A DNA stretch of 26,225 nucleotides from Bacteroidota bacterium (GTDB lineage Bacteria; Bacteroidota; Bacteroidia; Bacteroidales; VadinHA17), in contig JADFUQ010000367.1 in NCBI GenBank assembly GCA_015222065.1, positions 1-26,225 on the forward strand, in the 5' to 3' direction. The notes under the pieces were generated by a model. It worked only from the letters and a program-made list of their open reading frames with translations. It did not search any database and had not been told where the DNA came from. A program made the translations under genes and the position numbers. This document shows positions 16,578 to 25,454 of this stretch, in pieces; position 1 is the stretch's first letter; every line of letters begins with the position of its first letter.

Positions 16578-17453
16578 ATGGCGCATAAAGCAGGCTTTGT
16601 AAATATTCTGGGGAATCCTAATGTGGGCAAATCAACCATTATGAATGCCCTCGTTGGTGAAAAATTGTCAGTAATTACATCTAAAGCCCAAACAACAAGG
16701 CACAGAATACTCGGTATCGTAAACACCAGGGACTATCAACTGATCTACTCTGATACTCCCGGGATTCTGAATCCACAATATGAAATGCAGAAAGCTATGA
16801 TGAAATCGGTTAAGACAGCGATAACTGATGCTGATATTATTCTGTATGTTACTGATGTGGTTGAGAAACCGGACAAAAATTTAAAATATCTTAATGTAGT
16901 TTCTACAACAGGTATTCCCGTTTTACTACTGATAAATAAAATTGATATTACAAACCAGGAAAAGCTTGAAACACTTGTTGCTATCTGGCAGGACATGCTG
17001 CCAGACGCTGAAATTATTCCTTTATCTGCAAAAGGAAATTTTCACCTGGACTATTTACTTAAGCGTATCTTGCACTTTCTTCCTGAGAATCCTCCATACT
17101 ATCCTAAAGATCAGCTTACAGACCGGACGGAGAGATTTTTTGTATCCGAGATTATTCGAGGAAGCATTTTTGAAAAATACAGGCAAGAAATACCATACTC
17201 AATTGAAGTTCAGGTAGAAAGTTATAAAGAAGAAAAAGATATTATAAAAATACGTTCTGTGATAAATGTTCTTCGCGCCAGCCAGAAAGGAATTATTATC
17301 GGACATAAAGGAGAGTCTCTAAAGATGGTTGGAATTGAATCCAGAAAAGAGATTGAATCATTCGTGGGGAAAAAGGTATATTTGGAATTATTTGTTAAGG
17401 TAAACAAGGATTGGAGAGATACTCCCGGAAAACTAAAACAATTTGGTTATTAA
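16578..17453 (+). CDS. era: GTPase Era
   Basis: The ATG at 16578 gives 291 residues, the family's normal length. The same frame is open 51 codons further upstream, but that part runs into repeat family B and is unlike any Era N-terminus. The G domain has G1 GNPNVGKST (12-20), switch I with TTRH, G3 DTPG (59-62) and G4 NKID (120-123). The C-terminal KH domain contains IIGHKGESLK (240-249). Era binds the 3' end of 16S rRNA through this domain and is needed for assembly of the small ribosomal subunit. It sits between the RluB-type gene and der, another ribosome-assembly GTPase. A -7 element at 16548 suggests its own promoter. Confidence 0.96.
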   Translation: MAHKAGFVNILGNPNVGKSTIMNALVGEKLSVITSKAQTTRHRILGIVNTRDYQLIYSDTPGILNPQYEMQKAMMKSVKTAITDADIILYVTDVVEKPDKNLKYLNVVSTTGIPVLLLINKIDITNQEKLETLVAIWQDMLPDAEIIPLSAKGNFHLDYLLKRILHFLPENPPYYPKDQLTDRTERFFVSEIIRGSIFEKYRQEIPYSIEVQVESYKEEKDIIKIRSVINVLRASQKGIIIGHKGESLKMVGIESRKEIESFVGKKVYLELFVKVNKDWRDTPGKLKQFGY

Positions 17454-17468
17454 CACGAAGTAATTATT

Positions 17469-17728
17469 TAATGTCAGTTCATAAAGTCAAACATTCTCGA
17501 AATAAAGCACCAAATGGTAAATAACAAATAGCAAAATACAAATAACAAATAAAATCCAATTAATAAAAAATCAAAAAATCAAAACAGAATTAACCAATAT
17601 ATTGGTTTTACATCTTTATTTTTATTCTTTTTCGAATATTGGGATTTGATATTTATTTGATATTTGGTGCTTGTCATTTGTGATTTTGACTATATATTTA
17701 AACTTTCAGGCTTTATAGACAGACCATA
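17469..17728. repeat. Dispersed intergenic repeat, family A copy 3
   Basis: The left end, TAATGTCAGTTCATAAAGTC, pairs imperfectly with the right end, which reads TATGGTCTGTCTATAAAGCC on the minus strand. The left arm (CACCAAATGGTAAATAAC) faces a right arm (ATTTGGTGCTTGTCATTTGT). It fills nearly the whole 311-bp gap between era and der. No other feature was seen in that gap. Confidence 0.75.
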
Positions 17729-17764
17729 TTTAGAATGCCTGGTTTATCATATTAAATATTTGAA

Positions 17765-19069
17765 ATGAACAATATTGTAGCAATAGTTGGAAGACCTAAT
17801 GTCGGAAAATCTACTCTTTTCAACAGGTTGATTGGAATGAAAAAGGCTATTGTAGATGAAAAAAGCGGTGTAACACGTGACCGTCATTATGGTAAATCTG
17901 AATGGAATGGTGTAAGCTTTCATGTAATTGATACAGGAGGATATGTAGCAAACTCAGAAGATATTTTTGAAGGAGAGATCAAGAAACAGGTTCTTTTTGC
18001 TATTGAAGAATCAGATATTATCCTTTATATGGTGGATGTAACCAGCGGGATTACTGATTTGGATGATGATATTGCAAACCTGCTACGTAAGACCAGAAAA
18101 AAAGTAATCCTGGTAGTAAACAAGGTTGACAACAATCAAAGGCGATATGAAGCTAACGAGTTTTACAAGTTTGGAATGGGAGATTTATTCCCTATTTCAT
18201 CAATAAATGGTTCAGGAACAGGTGAACTTCTGGATACCCTGGTAGAAAATTTCACATTCAAAGACGAAAAACCGGAAGATGATCTGCCGAAGTTTGCAAT
18301 TGTAGGCAGGCCAAATGTTGGCAAATCGTCACTTCTAAACTCTTTGATTGGAGAAGAAAGAAATATTGTTACACCTGAAGCCGGTACAACCCGCGATTCA
18401 ATATTTATCCGTTATCGAAAATATAACCACGACTTTTACCTGGTTGACACGGCAGGAATACGAAAAAAAGGGAAAGTAACAGAAGATCTTGAGTTTTATT
18501 CTGTTCTGAGAGCAATCAGAGCAATTGAAAACTCTGATGTTTGCCTTGTAATAATCGATGCTACCCGCGGTCTTGAATCCCAGGATCTGAATATTGTAAA
18601 CCTTGCAAAAAAGAATCATAAAGGATTAGTAATTCTTGTCAATAAATGGGACCTTATTGAAAAAGACACAAATTCAACATTAAAGTTTGAAAAAGCTATT
18701 AAACAAAAACTTGAACCCTTTACTGACATTCCCGTTCTTTTCATCTCTGCCATTAACAGACAGAGAATATACAAAGTTCTGGAAAAAGCATTGGCAGTAT
18801 TTGAGAAACGAAAACAAAAAATTTCGACTTCCCGGTTAAATAACGTTCTTCTTAAAGCTATTGAAAAATATTCCCCGCCTGCTGCAAGAGGAAGATACAT
18901 CAAAATAAAATATATCACTCAGCTTCCAACGCACGCCCCTTCATTTGTTTTCTTTAGTAATTTTCCAGATTTGATTAAAGAACCATACAGGAGATATCTT
19001 GAAAACAGAATCAGGGAGAGTTTTGACTTTTCAGGTGTTCCTATTCAAATTTTTTTTAGGAAAAAATAA
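17765..19069 (+). CDS. der: GTPase Der (EngA)
   Basis: 434 residues with the two tandem G domains unique to Der. Domain 1 has GRPNVGKST (9-17), GVTRDR, DTGG (56-59) and NKVD (119-122). Domain 2 has GRPNVGKSS (181-189), GTTRDS, DTAG (228-231) and NKWD (293-296). The C-terminal KH-like domain follows (about 350-434, including YITQLPTHAPSFVFF and NRIRESFDF). Der is an essential factor for assembly of the 50S ribosomal subunit. It is 311 bp after era and 24 bp before a small lipoprotein gene, so the latter may be read through from der. Confidence 0.97.
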   Translation: MNNIVAIVGRPNVGKSTLFNRLIGMKKAIVDEKSGVTRDRHYGKSEWNGVSFHVIDTGGYVANSEDIFEGEIKKQVLFAIEESDIILYMVDVTSGITDLDDDIANLLRKTRKKVILVVNKVDNNQRRYEANEFYKFGMGDLFPISSINGSGTGELLDTLVENFTFKDEKPEDDLPKFAIVGRPNVGKSSLLNSLIGEERNIVTPEAGTTRDSIFIRYRKYNHDFYLVDTAGIRKKGKVTEDLEFYSVLRAIRAIENSDVCLVIIDATRGLESQDLNIVNLAKKNHKGLVILVNKWDLIEKDTNSTLKFEKAIKQKLEPFTDIPVLFISAINRQRIYKVLEKALAVFEKRKQKISTSRLNNVLLKAIEKYSPPAARGRYIKIKYITQLPTHAPSFVFFSNFPDLIKEPYRRYLENRIRESFDFSGVPIQIFFRKK

Positions 19070-19093
19070 TTTTATTGTTGTAAATTTGTAATT

Positions 19094-19600
19094 ATGAAAT
19101 CTTTTACTAAAATACTAATCATTACAACCATTGTGTTATTGAATGGCTTGTCTTGTCAGAAAATTGAATCTCTACCTGAAATCCCCTCAATTTCATTCAA
19201 AAGCTTTATACTTATAGACACAACTGATGCACTGGGTAATGAAGGAAAAGTAGGCGAATTGACTTTTGATTTTGAAGATGGTGACGGGGATATCGGACTC
19301 ACACAACCAGATAGTCTATCAGCCGATTCCACCAATTTTAACCTGTTTTTTACTATGTTTAGCAAAATTGATGGCGAATTCATAGAAGTATCTGAGAATG
19401 ACCTTGAAGCCCCTTTGAATTACAGAATTCCTTATATTAAAAAGGAAGGTCAGAACAAGGCTCTTAAAGGAGAAATCCAGGTCGATTTTATTTACCTTCT
19501 GTTTGAATATGATACTTTTAAATACAGCTTTTTTATAGTTGACCGGGCTTTGCATAAGAGCAATGTTGAAACTACCCCGGAAATTGCAATATTTCAATAA
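19094..19600 (+). CDS. Small lipoprotein of unknown function
   Basis: 168 residues. A signal peptide (1-20) ends in NGLSC, giving a probable lipobox with Cys21; this is a relaxed version, common in Bacteroidota. The mature part opens with a Pro/Ser-rich linker and is mostly beta-strand. It carries a conserved-looking acidic stretch, FDFEDGDGDIGL (59-70), resembling calcium-binding DxDGD loops. Proteins with this stretch are found as short lipoproteins in Bacteroidota, but I know no function. It is 24 bp after der and convergent with the propeller phosphatase gene (24 bp between stops), with only a weak 5-bp hairpin between them. Confidence 0.75.
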   Translation: MKSFTKILIITTIVLLNGLSCQKIESLPEIPSISFKSFILIDTTDALGNEGKVGELTFDFEDGDGDIGLTQPDSLSADSTNFNLFFTMFSKIDGEFIEVSENDLEAPLNYRIPYIKKEGQNKALKGEIQVDFIYLLFEYDTFKYSFFIVDRALHKSNVETTPEIAIFQ

Positions 19601-19624
19601 TTTATTCGGATCAAACCATTAACA

Positions 19625-22600
19625 TCAAATCCGGATTCCCATGAACAGAACATCGTCAACTTGCCACATGTCACTTTTCCAAAGTTCAAAGTTATTCTTA
19701 ATGTACTCATACTGTTCGGACATGGGTTTTTTATTAATGCTATCCAGCATATTCTTAAGTCTTACCATTTTAAATTTCTTACCCAGTGGTCCCCCAAATT
19801 GATCAGGATAACCATCAGAAAACATATAAATAGTATCACCTTTTGATAATTGAAACTCCTGATTATCAAATGCTTTATCCTCGAGAATTTCACCACCTAT
19901 TGAGCTTCTGTTTCCCCTGATATAGTATTGCTCACCTTTCATATATAAAATTACAGGACGCATAGCAGAAGAAAAACGCATATAATTTGTTTTCAGGTTA
20001 ATTTCACAAACTACCATATCCATACCATCCTGTGATCCTTCAGAATCAATGTTCTGGGTAAGAGTGTAAGTAATCTCCTTATCAAGCAGATGCATGATCT
20101 GTGATGGAGAATCTACTTTGTCACGGTTAACAATATCTTTGATAAGTGTTGATCCAATCATTGACATAAATGCCCCTGGTACGCCATGACCTGTGGAATC
20201 TGCACATACAATAATTATTCTGTCATCATCCATTTTATCGAACCAGTAAAAATCACCACTTACAATATCCCTTGGTTTGTAATACATAAACCAACCTGAA
20301 AAATTATCCTCTAACATCCTTACTGATGGTAGAATACTGGATTGTATCCGCTGAGCATAATTTATACTATCTGTAATTTCCCTGTTCTTTTCTTCAATCT
20401 CATCCTTCTGCTCAACTACTTCCTTGGTACGTTCATCAAGGCTTTTCTCAAGAAATACCTGAAGTCTTTTTTGATTACGTTCACGTATTTTTATAACAGC
20501 GATCATTGCAAACACAAAAAATGTAACTGTAGAAAGAATAAACCACCATGTTTTCCAGAAAGGTTTCTTAATTACAAACTGAAAGGACAATGGTGTTTCA
20601 GCAGTTTGACTCTCTGAATTGAATGACCGTAGTTTAAAAGTATAGTTGCCGTCTTCAATCCTTGGATAAGACACATATGAAGTTATAACCCTGGCAGTCC
20701 AGTCAGTATCATAATTTTCTAATTTATGCTGATATGTTACTTTCTCCGGATTCCTAAAGCTTATTCCGATAAAATCTATATTAAGCTTGTATTTATTATA
20801 TGGTAATACGATTTCTTCATTCCAATCTACTTCCCTGTCATTAAACTTAACTGAATAAAGATTGTTTACAGGCGGGCTGAGGCTTTGATGGTCATCTTCA
20901 GAATTATACTTTATTAAACCATTATTGGTGCCAAAAAGAACAGCTCCGGAAGTGTCATAAAGAATTGAATTTAAATTGCAACCAGCTACTATACCAATTT
21001 CCTGTCCGTAGGTGTGAATTTCCAGATTATCCGCAGATATTTTACTGAATCCTTTCCTGTGACCTACCCATATATTATTCTCATCATCACAAAGAATACT
21101 ATAGCAATAATCTGATTTAAGTCCGTTCGTAACCTTTATATTATATATTGAATCATTTGCAAAATAATAAACTCCGCTACCATAAGTTGCAGCCCAAAAA
21201 TAGTTGTTTTGATCAAGTACGATTGAATTAAATTCATTTCTCCCGTAACTACTTATCTCTCTACCACTTCTAATTTGCCCTTCCTTTGATATAAAAAAAA
21301 GCTGTCTGCTGATTGTTGATATCCACGCACTTCCTTCTTTATTTAGAAATATATGATTTATTGAATTATGAGGCAATCCCTGACTGGTAGTAAAGTGTTG
21401 CTTTTGGATTCCTCCTGAAAAAAGAAAAACACCATATCTTGTAGCTATCCAGGTTTTGTCTCCAGATCCTGTAATATAATTAATCGAATTCTCAAGATCA
21501 TTTCCGGAGTAAAAGATTCTGTGAATACTTCCGGTTTTGTTATTCCTCAGGTATATACCATTATTACTGGTCCCTATCCATATGTTACCTTCATAATCAA
21601 TAAACAAAGTTGTAATATTATCATTACTGAAGTATTTTGATGAAGGGAAAAATTCTTCAACCCTGCCATCACGAGTTTTTAAAACACCCTTATCAGTACT
21701 AAGCCAATATGATCCCTGAAACTGATCAATTGAAGTTATGCTATTGCCATATTTATTTTTATCAAATTCGTAAAAGGTAAATGCCTCATTCACCATCCTG
21801 GCAATCCCGTCTCCATAAGTGCCAATCCAGATACTACCTTCTTTATCCTGAAAAACATTTTTTACATCATTACTAATCATCCCATTCAAGGTATTGTAAG
21901 CCTGTTTATTAACAAAAACCTTCCGGTCATTTGAATAAACCAGCTTTATCACACCATTTCTGAAGGTACTTATCCATATATTGCCTTCAATATCTTCAAA
22001 AAGTGATTGAATGCTAAGTCCGTCAAGACCAAAAGAAGCATTTGCTTTTGTTACCGAGAAAGATCCGGGATCTTTTGCATTCAGCATAATAATATATAGC
22101 CCCTGGTACTCAGTAGCAATCCAGATTTTTGTATTGTCCCGGCTTTTTACAATTGACTGGATTTTCGTTGCAGGTATTTGTTCAATAACAGAAGATAAAG
22201 ATAATGAGTCAATATTTTTATGAAAACGATAAATTTTCAATCCATTATCTGTACCAATAAGAAAAATATCTTTACTTAACTGCTCAATGGAATAAACCAG
22301 TTTATCTTCAATTTTTAATCGTTTTGTTTGAATCTGGTCAGAAGCATTAATTCGCAAAACACCATTACTTTGCGTAGCAATATATAATAGGCTATCATCT
22401 GATTCAACAATATCATTGATCCTGTTTTTTTGTCTCTCCTCAATACTAACCGGAATAAAATTCGAACCATCATAAACAGTAAGACTTCCATCAATATGAC
22501 CAAACCAAAGATTCCCCTGCCGATCCTTGTAACTTGAAACAACGGAACTTTTAGTAAGACTATCAGTGAAAAAATCTTCACGGAAGTCAAATCCATCAAA

Positions 22601-22798
22601 CCGGCATAATCCTGCTCCGGTTCCAATCCACAAATAACCGTTATTATCCTGGTTTATTGTATAGATATAACGATCACAAATCCCCTCTTCTAAACCAAAT
22701 TCATTAAAGTTGTATGTCTGTGATCCAACCCTGCCTGAAAACGATACCAGTAAACAGGTAAAAAGCAGCTTTGAGAATAAATTTGAAGGATTATTCAT
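19625..22798 (-). CDS. Propeller / Y_Y_Y / SpoIIE-type phosphatase transmembrane sensor
   Basis: 1057 residues. A signal peptide (about 1-26) is followed by about 14 blade motifs of the regulator-propeller type (for example NGYLWIGTGAGL, GNIWISTFRNGV, GSIWIGTYGDGI, NNIWVGHRKGF), enough for two seven-bladed propellers. A Y_Y_Y-like beta domain (about 680-745) includes YQHKLENYDTDW. One membrane helix lies at about 751-770, a coiled coil at about 771-806, and a SpoIIE/PP2C phosphatase at about 808-1057. Phosphatase motifs are VSGDFYW, DSTGHGVPGAFMS, QDGMDMVV, SDGYPDQFG and DDVLFMG, with the metal-binding Asp residues present. This is the sensor half of hybrid two-component sugar receptors joined to a Ser/Thr phosphatase instead of a histidine kinase. 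I infer it senses an extracytoplasmic ligand and dephosphorylates a cytosolic partner, possibly an anti-sigma antagonist; none is encoded here. It lies 17 bp after the secreted unknown gene. Confidence 0.93.
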   Translation of the reverse strand: MNNPSNLFSKLLFTCLLVSFSGRVGSQTYNFNEFGLEEGICDRYIYTINQDNNGYLWIGTGAGLCRFDGFDFREDFFTDSLTKSSVVSSYKDRQGNLWFGHIDGSLTVYDGSNFIPVSIEERQKNRINDIVESDDSLLYIATQSNGVLRINASDQIQTKRLKIEDKLVYSIEQLSKDIFLIGTDNGLKIYRFHKNIDSLSLSSVIEQIPATKIQSIVKSRDNTKIWIATEYQGLYIIMLNAKDPGSFSVTKANASFGLDGLSIQSLFEDIEGNIWISTFRNGVIKLVYSNDRKVFVNKQAYNTLNGMISNDVKNVFQDKEGSIWIGTYGDGIARMVNEAFTFYEFDKNKYGNSITSIDQFQGSYWLSTDKGVLKTRDGRVEEFFPSSKYFSNDNITTLFIDYEGNIWIGTSNNGIYLRNNKTGSIHRIFYSGNDLENSINYITGSGDKTWIATRYGVFLFSGGIQKQHFTTSQGLPHNSINHIFLNKEGSAWISTISRQLFFISKEGQIRSGREISSYGRNEFNSIVLDQNNYFWAATYGSGVYYFANDSIYNIKVTNGLKSDYCYSILCDDENNIWVGHRKGFSKISADNLEIHTYGQEIGIVAGCNLNSILYDTSGAVLFGTNNGLIKYNSEDDHQSLSPPVNNLYSVKFNDREVDWNEEIVLPYNKYKLNIDFIGISFRNPEKVTYQHKLENYDTDWTARVITSYVSYPRIEDGNYTFKLRSFNSESQTAETPLSFQFVIKKPFWKTWWFILSTVTFFVFAMIAVIKIRERNQKRLQVFLEKSLDERTKEVVEQKDEIEEKNREITDSINYAQRIQSSILPSVRMLEDNFSGWFMYYKPRDIVSGDFYWFDKMDDDRIIIVCADSTGHGVPGAFMSMIGSTLIKDIVNRDKVDSPSQIMHLLDKEITYTLTQNIDSEGSQDGMDMVVCEINLKTNYMRFSSAMRPVILYMKGEQYYIRGNRSSIGGEILEDKAFDNQEFQLSKGDTIYMFSDGYPDQFGGPLGKKFKMVRLKNMLDSINKKPMSEQYEYIKNNFELWKSDMWQVDDVLFMGIRI

Positions 22799-22815
22799 GT
22801 TGTATCCCGTTCCTG

Positions 22816-23796
22816 CTATTTATCAATTTTACGTACTTTAATGTCGTATTTGTACTTTGGCACACCACCAATGGGGATGGTAAAGAATTTTAACAACTCA
22901 CCGTACTGGTTCCTTACTGATATTACAACATTATTATTTTTTACCACGAAAGGAGTTTTCCGCTTAATAAACTGAAAATCAAGTGATTTGCCGATTTCTT
23001 CATCCATAATATTGAATTCTTCTTCTGCCCATTTATCCTCTCCGGATACATTAACTGTCTGTCCTTTTCTAACTACTGAAACAATTCTAATCCACCCATC
23101 ACTATCCCAGTCAAAATTCTCTTGCTTTACAGATATACACTCATCATCAATAAAAGGATATATATGTGAAATGTTATCGGCTGTATTCCACATCCTGAAT
23201 GAGTATTCATATGTAAATGCATTAGCTCCTTCAACATCAATATTTTCATCAAAAGAAGTACTTAGAAAATACCTGTATAAGTTTCCATCATCACCACCTT
23301 TTCCTTCGGTTATGATCTTAAAGATATGTCCCTTGTATTTTTGAGTATATTCTCCTTCAGACGGGTTAAACGGGCCAAAAGTATACCAATTAATATCATA
23401 GTAGTTATCCTCTCCGAATGTTTTTGTTGCAAGTAGTGTTCCACTCCTGTATTTTCCTGAAGGTTGTGTTTCCTGGGCATCAGGATCAGAGTAAGCCCCT
23501 TTTCCCCCATAAATTGAATATTCCATCTCCGTATCCCAAAAACCGTTAATTTCGTCAATTTCACCTCCAATATCCGGATCAAAAACACGAATATATACAG
23601 GTTCGGTAAACTCTTCAGGAATTACAAAAAAGAATATCTGGCTAAAATCATCATCACCCCACGAAGTTTCTCTTTTTCCTCCACCTCCAAATGTCATAAG
23701 GTAAGGTATGTTCTCATCACGTGCCGGTACTGGCTGTCCCTTTAAATCCGGCACCAATAATCCTAAAAAAACTAAAATTAAACAAACTATCTTCAT
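22816..23796 (-). CDS. Secreted protein of unknown function (SWGDDDF-type)
   Basis: 326 residues with a signal peptide (about 1-20, cleavage after KGQ). No lipobox or T9SS C-terminal domain is seen. The mature region is beta-rich with striking conserved-looking segments: VPARDENIPYLMTFG, SWGDDDFSQIFFFVIPE, YIRVFDPDIGGEIDE, YGGKGAYSDPDA, FGPFNPSEGEY, GDDGNLYRYFLSTS and AFTYEYSFRMW. From memory, similar proteins occur in Bacteroidota beside OmpA/PKD-type envelope proteins, but I cannot name a characterised family. The many Asp/Asn/Gly clusters suggest metal or glycan binding, which is inference only. It is in a tight pair with the downstream propeller phosphatase (17 bp) and 221 bp behind the PD40/PKD gene, so it probably belongs to the same envelope system. 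Confidence 0.8.
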   Translation of the reverse strand: MKIVCLILVFLGLLVPDLKGQPVPARDENIPYLMTFGGGGKRETSWGDDDFSQIFFFVIPEEFTEPVYIRVFDPDIGGEIDEINGFWDTEMEYSIYGGKGAYSDPDAQETQPSGKYRSGTLLATKTFGEDNYYDINWYTFGPFNPSEGEYTQKYKGHIFKIITEGKGGDDGNLYRYFLSTSFDENIDVEGANAFTYEYSFRMWNTADNISHIYPFIDDECISVKQENFDWDSDGWIRIVSVVRKGQTVNVSGEDKWAEEEFNIMDEEIGKSLDFQFIKRKTPFVVKNNNVVISVRNQYGELLKFFTIPIGGVPKYKYDIKVRKIDK

Positions 23797-23871
23797 CGCA
23801 AATCTTTAATAATCATATGCTCTTAACTACTCAAATAATGCCTATTCTTATAAGCCATTCAAATCAAATGA

Positions 23872-23879
23872 CAAAAATA
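23872..23879 (-). promoter_or_regulatory. Possible -7 element ahead of the secreted unknown / phosphatase pair
   Basis: TATTTTTG on the minus strand fits TAnnTTTG, 76 bp before the ATG at 23796. The surroundings are A/T rich and no -33 element is clear, so a chance match is possible. Confidence 0.3.
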
Positions 23880-23903
23880 AGCAATAAATATATATATAAA
23901 TAA

Positions 23904-23959
23904 GGTTCTTCAGGATAATGCGTAGTTATTCTGACACCTATTCATTTTCCGGATGAACC
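23904..23959 (-). terminator. Possible hairpin terminator after the PD40/PKD gene
   Basis: GGTTCTTCAGGA (23904-23915) and TCCGGATGAACC (23948-23959) pair at 10 of 12 positions around a 32-nt loop. On the minus strand the stem is followed by TTATTTATA. The loop is long for an intrinsic terminator, so this is tentative. Confidence 0.3.
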
Positions 23960-24017
23960 ATAAATAAGATAATGTGTAATGACTCAATTTCTTCAATTCC
24001 TGTTATCATACTCAGAC

Positions 24018-25451
24018 TTAAATGGGTGGTTTTTCAAGGACAACAATACTCTTGCATCCACATTCCGTTCTTGTTTGTCCATCCTGATCAGGCGTGCTTA
24101 TTACCATTAGTTGAACGCTATAGATCCCTGGTGCAAGAAATACATTACTTACTTTGGAAGATACACCTGTATTACCATCATTAAAATTCCATTGATATTC
24201 AGCAATTTCAAAACTGGTGAAACTCGTTTCAGACCCGTCAAATCCTACTTCGTCACCTACATAGCAAGTGTCTAACGAGTTGAACATTACCTGTTCAACT
24301 TTATCAACTTGAATCGGATATGCTGCTTCGTTATATTTCACTTCCCTGGTAAGTGAATCAATAACATTCAATTGTACCATATATACTCCCGGGTTTTCAT
24401 AACAATGTTCAACCCTTATCCCCCGCTTCTTTGTTCCATCTCCCAGGTCCCATTCGTAAACAAATGGTAAAGTATCGAGCCTTGTTGCTCCTTCTTCAGT
24501 TATCTCATAACAATAACTAATTTTCTCTATCAACTGACAATCAGGATACCTGGGTGTCATTGAAACAAATCTAAAAATATCATCCGTACGCCCCCTGTTT
24601 GACGAGAAAAACCCACTCTCAAATAAACCGTCAGCAACATATGCAAAATCATCCGACGGAGAATTAAAAGGAGCAGCCAATTGAACAGGTTTTATCCATT
24701 TACCATTAACAAACTGTGAATAATAAATATCTAAACCACCCATTGAAGATTTTCGGTCAGATGCAAAATACATCCTTCCGCTCTCATGTACAAAAGGATA
24801 CATTTCAGAACTATCACTGTTCACTTCAGGTCCAAGGTTTACGGGGGTAGTCCATTCTCCATTTTCTTTTAATGAATAATAAATGTCTGATTTACCATAG
24901 CTACCAGGCATGTCTGATGCAAAAAACAATTGATTGCCGCCCCTGCTGATAGTTGGATGAGCTATATTATAGTCAGGATCATTATATCTAAATGGTTTGA
25001 TAACAGACCATTTCTCCCCGGAACGACTTGCAGTAAAAATACCAAAATTATTTTGGCTTTCTGCTTTCCTGTTTTTCTTATCTACGATATAGTTACGCGT
25101 AAAGTAAATTACGGTTTCTTCCTTATTTAAGCATGCGGGACCTTCGTGAAAAATAGAAGATATATTTTCTGAAATCAGTATCGGTTTACCCCATTTTAAA
25201 CTGTCTTTTTGTTTAACATAATAAATATCCAACAGGCGCTCATCATCAACTGTAGTATAATTAACCAATGCTTTCTTTTTCCGGTTTGAACAAAAAATGA
25301 TCCCGTTCTCAGAAATCACCGGGGCAAAATCGTCGAATATTCCTGAATTAAAAGGAAGTAGCTCAATTTTATAGTTTTCCTGTGATTGTACCGGCAGGGT
25401 AAACCCAATGATAAAAACTATTACAGTAATACTTTTAATTAAACTACTCAT
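24018..25451 (-). CDS. PD40 beta-propeller and double PKD-domain exported protein
   Basis: 477 residues with a signal peptide (about 1-23, ending VQSQ). Residues about 35-300 carry WD40-like PD40/TolB repeats (FAPVISENGIIFCSNR, AHPTISRGGNQLFFASD, MYPFVHESGRMYFASDR, FAYVADGLFESGFFSSNR). Two PKD domains follow: about 330-382 (VYEWDLGDG ... PGVYMVQLNVID) and about 390-473 (EYQWNFNDG ... PGIYSVQLMVIS). The propeller resembles that of PorE-like proteins that work with PorP in the type IX secretion system, but the TPR and peptidoglycan-binding OmpA domains of PorE are absent; PKD modules stand in the OmpA position. It begins 3 bp after the PorP/SprF stop, so the two are almost certainly co-transcribed. 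It probably acts in the periplasm or at the outer membrane with that barrel. Cysteines are frequent in the C-terminal part (ECGCKS). Confidence 0.88.
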   Translation of the reverse strand: MSSLIKSITVIVFIIGFTLPVQSQENYKIELLPFNSGIFDDFAPVISENGIIFCSNRKKKALVNYTTVDDERLLDIYYVKQKDSLKWGKPILISENISSIFHEGPACLNKEETVIYFTRNYIVDKKNRKAESQNNFGIFTASRSGEKWSVIKPFRYNDPDYNIAHPTISRGGNQLFFASDMPGSYGKSDIYYSLKENGEWTTPVNLGPEVNSDSSEMYPFVHESGRMYFASDRKSSMGGLDIYYSQFVNGKWIKPVQLAAPFNSPSDDFAYVADGLFESGFFSSNRGRTDDIFRFVSMTPRYPDCQLIEKISYCYEITEEGATRLDTLPFVYEWDLGDGTKKRGIRVEHCYENPGVYMVQLNVIDSLTREVKYNEAAYPIQVDKVEQVMFNSLDTCYVGDEVGFDGSETSFTSFEIAEYQWNFNDGNTGVSSKVSNVFLAPGIYSVQLMVISTPDQDGQTRTECGCKSIVVLEKPPI

Positions 25452-25454
25452 CTC

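Noticed and set aside
19601..19624. Terminator hairpin between the lipoprotein gene and the sensor phosphatase
   Set aside because: Only a 5-bp stem (CGGAT/ATCCG) extending into the coding end of the phosphatase gene, with no T run.
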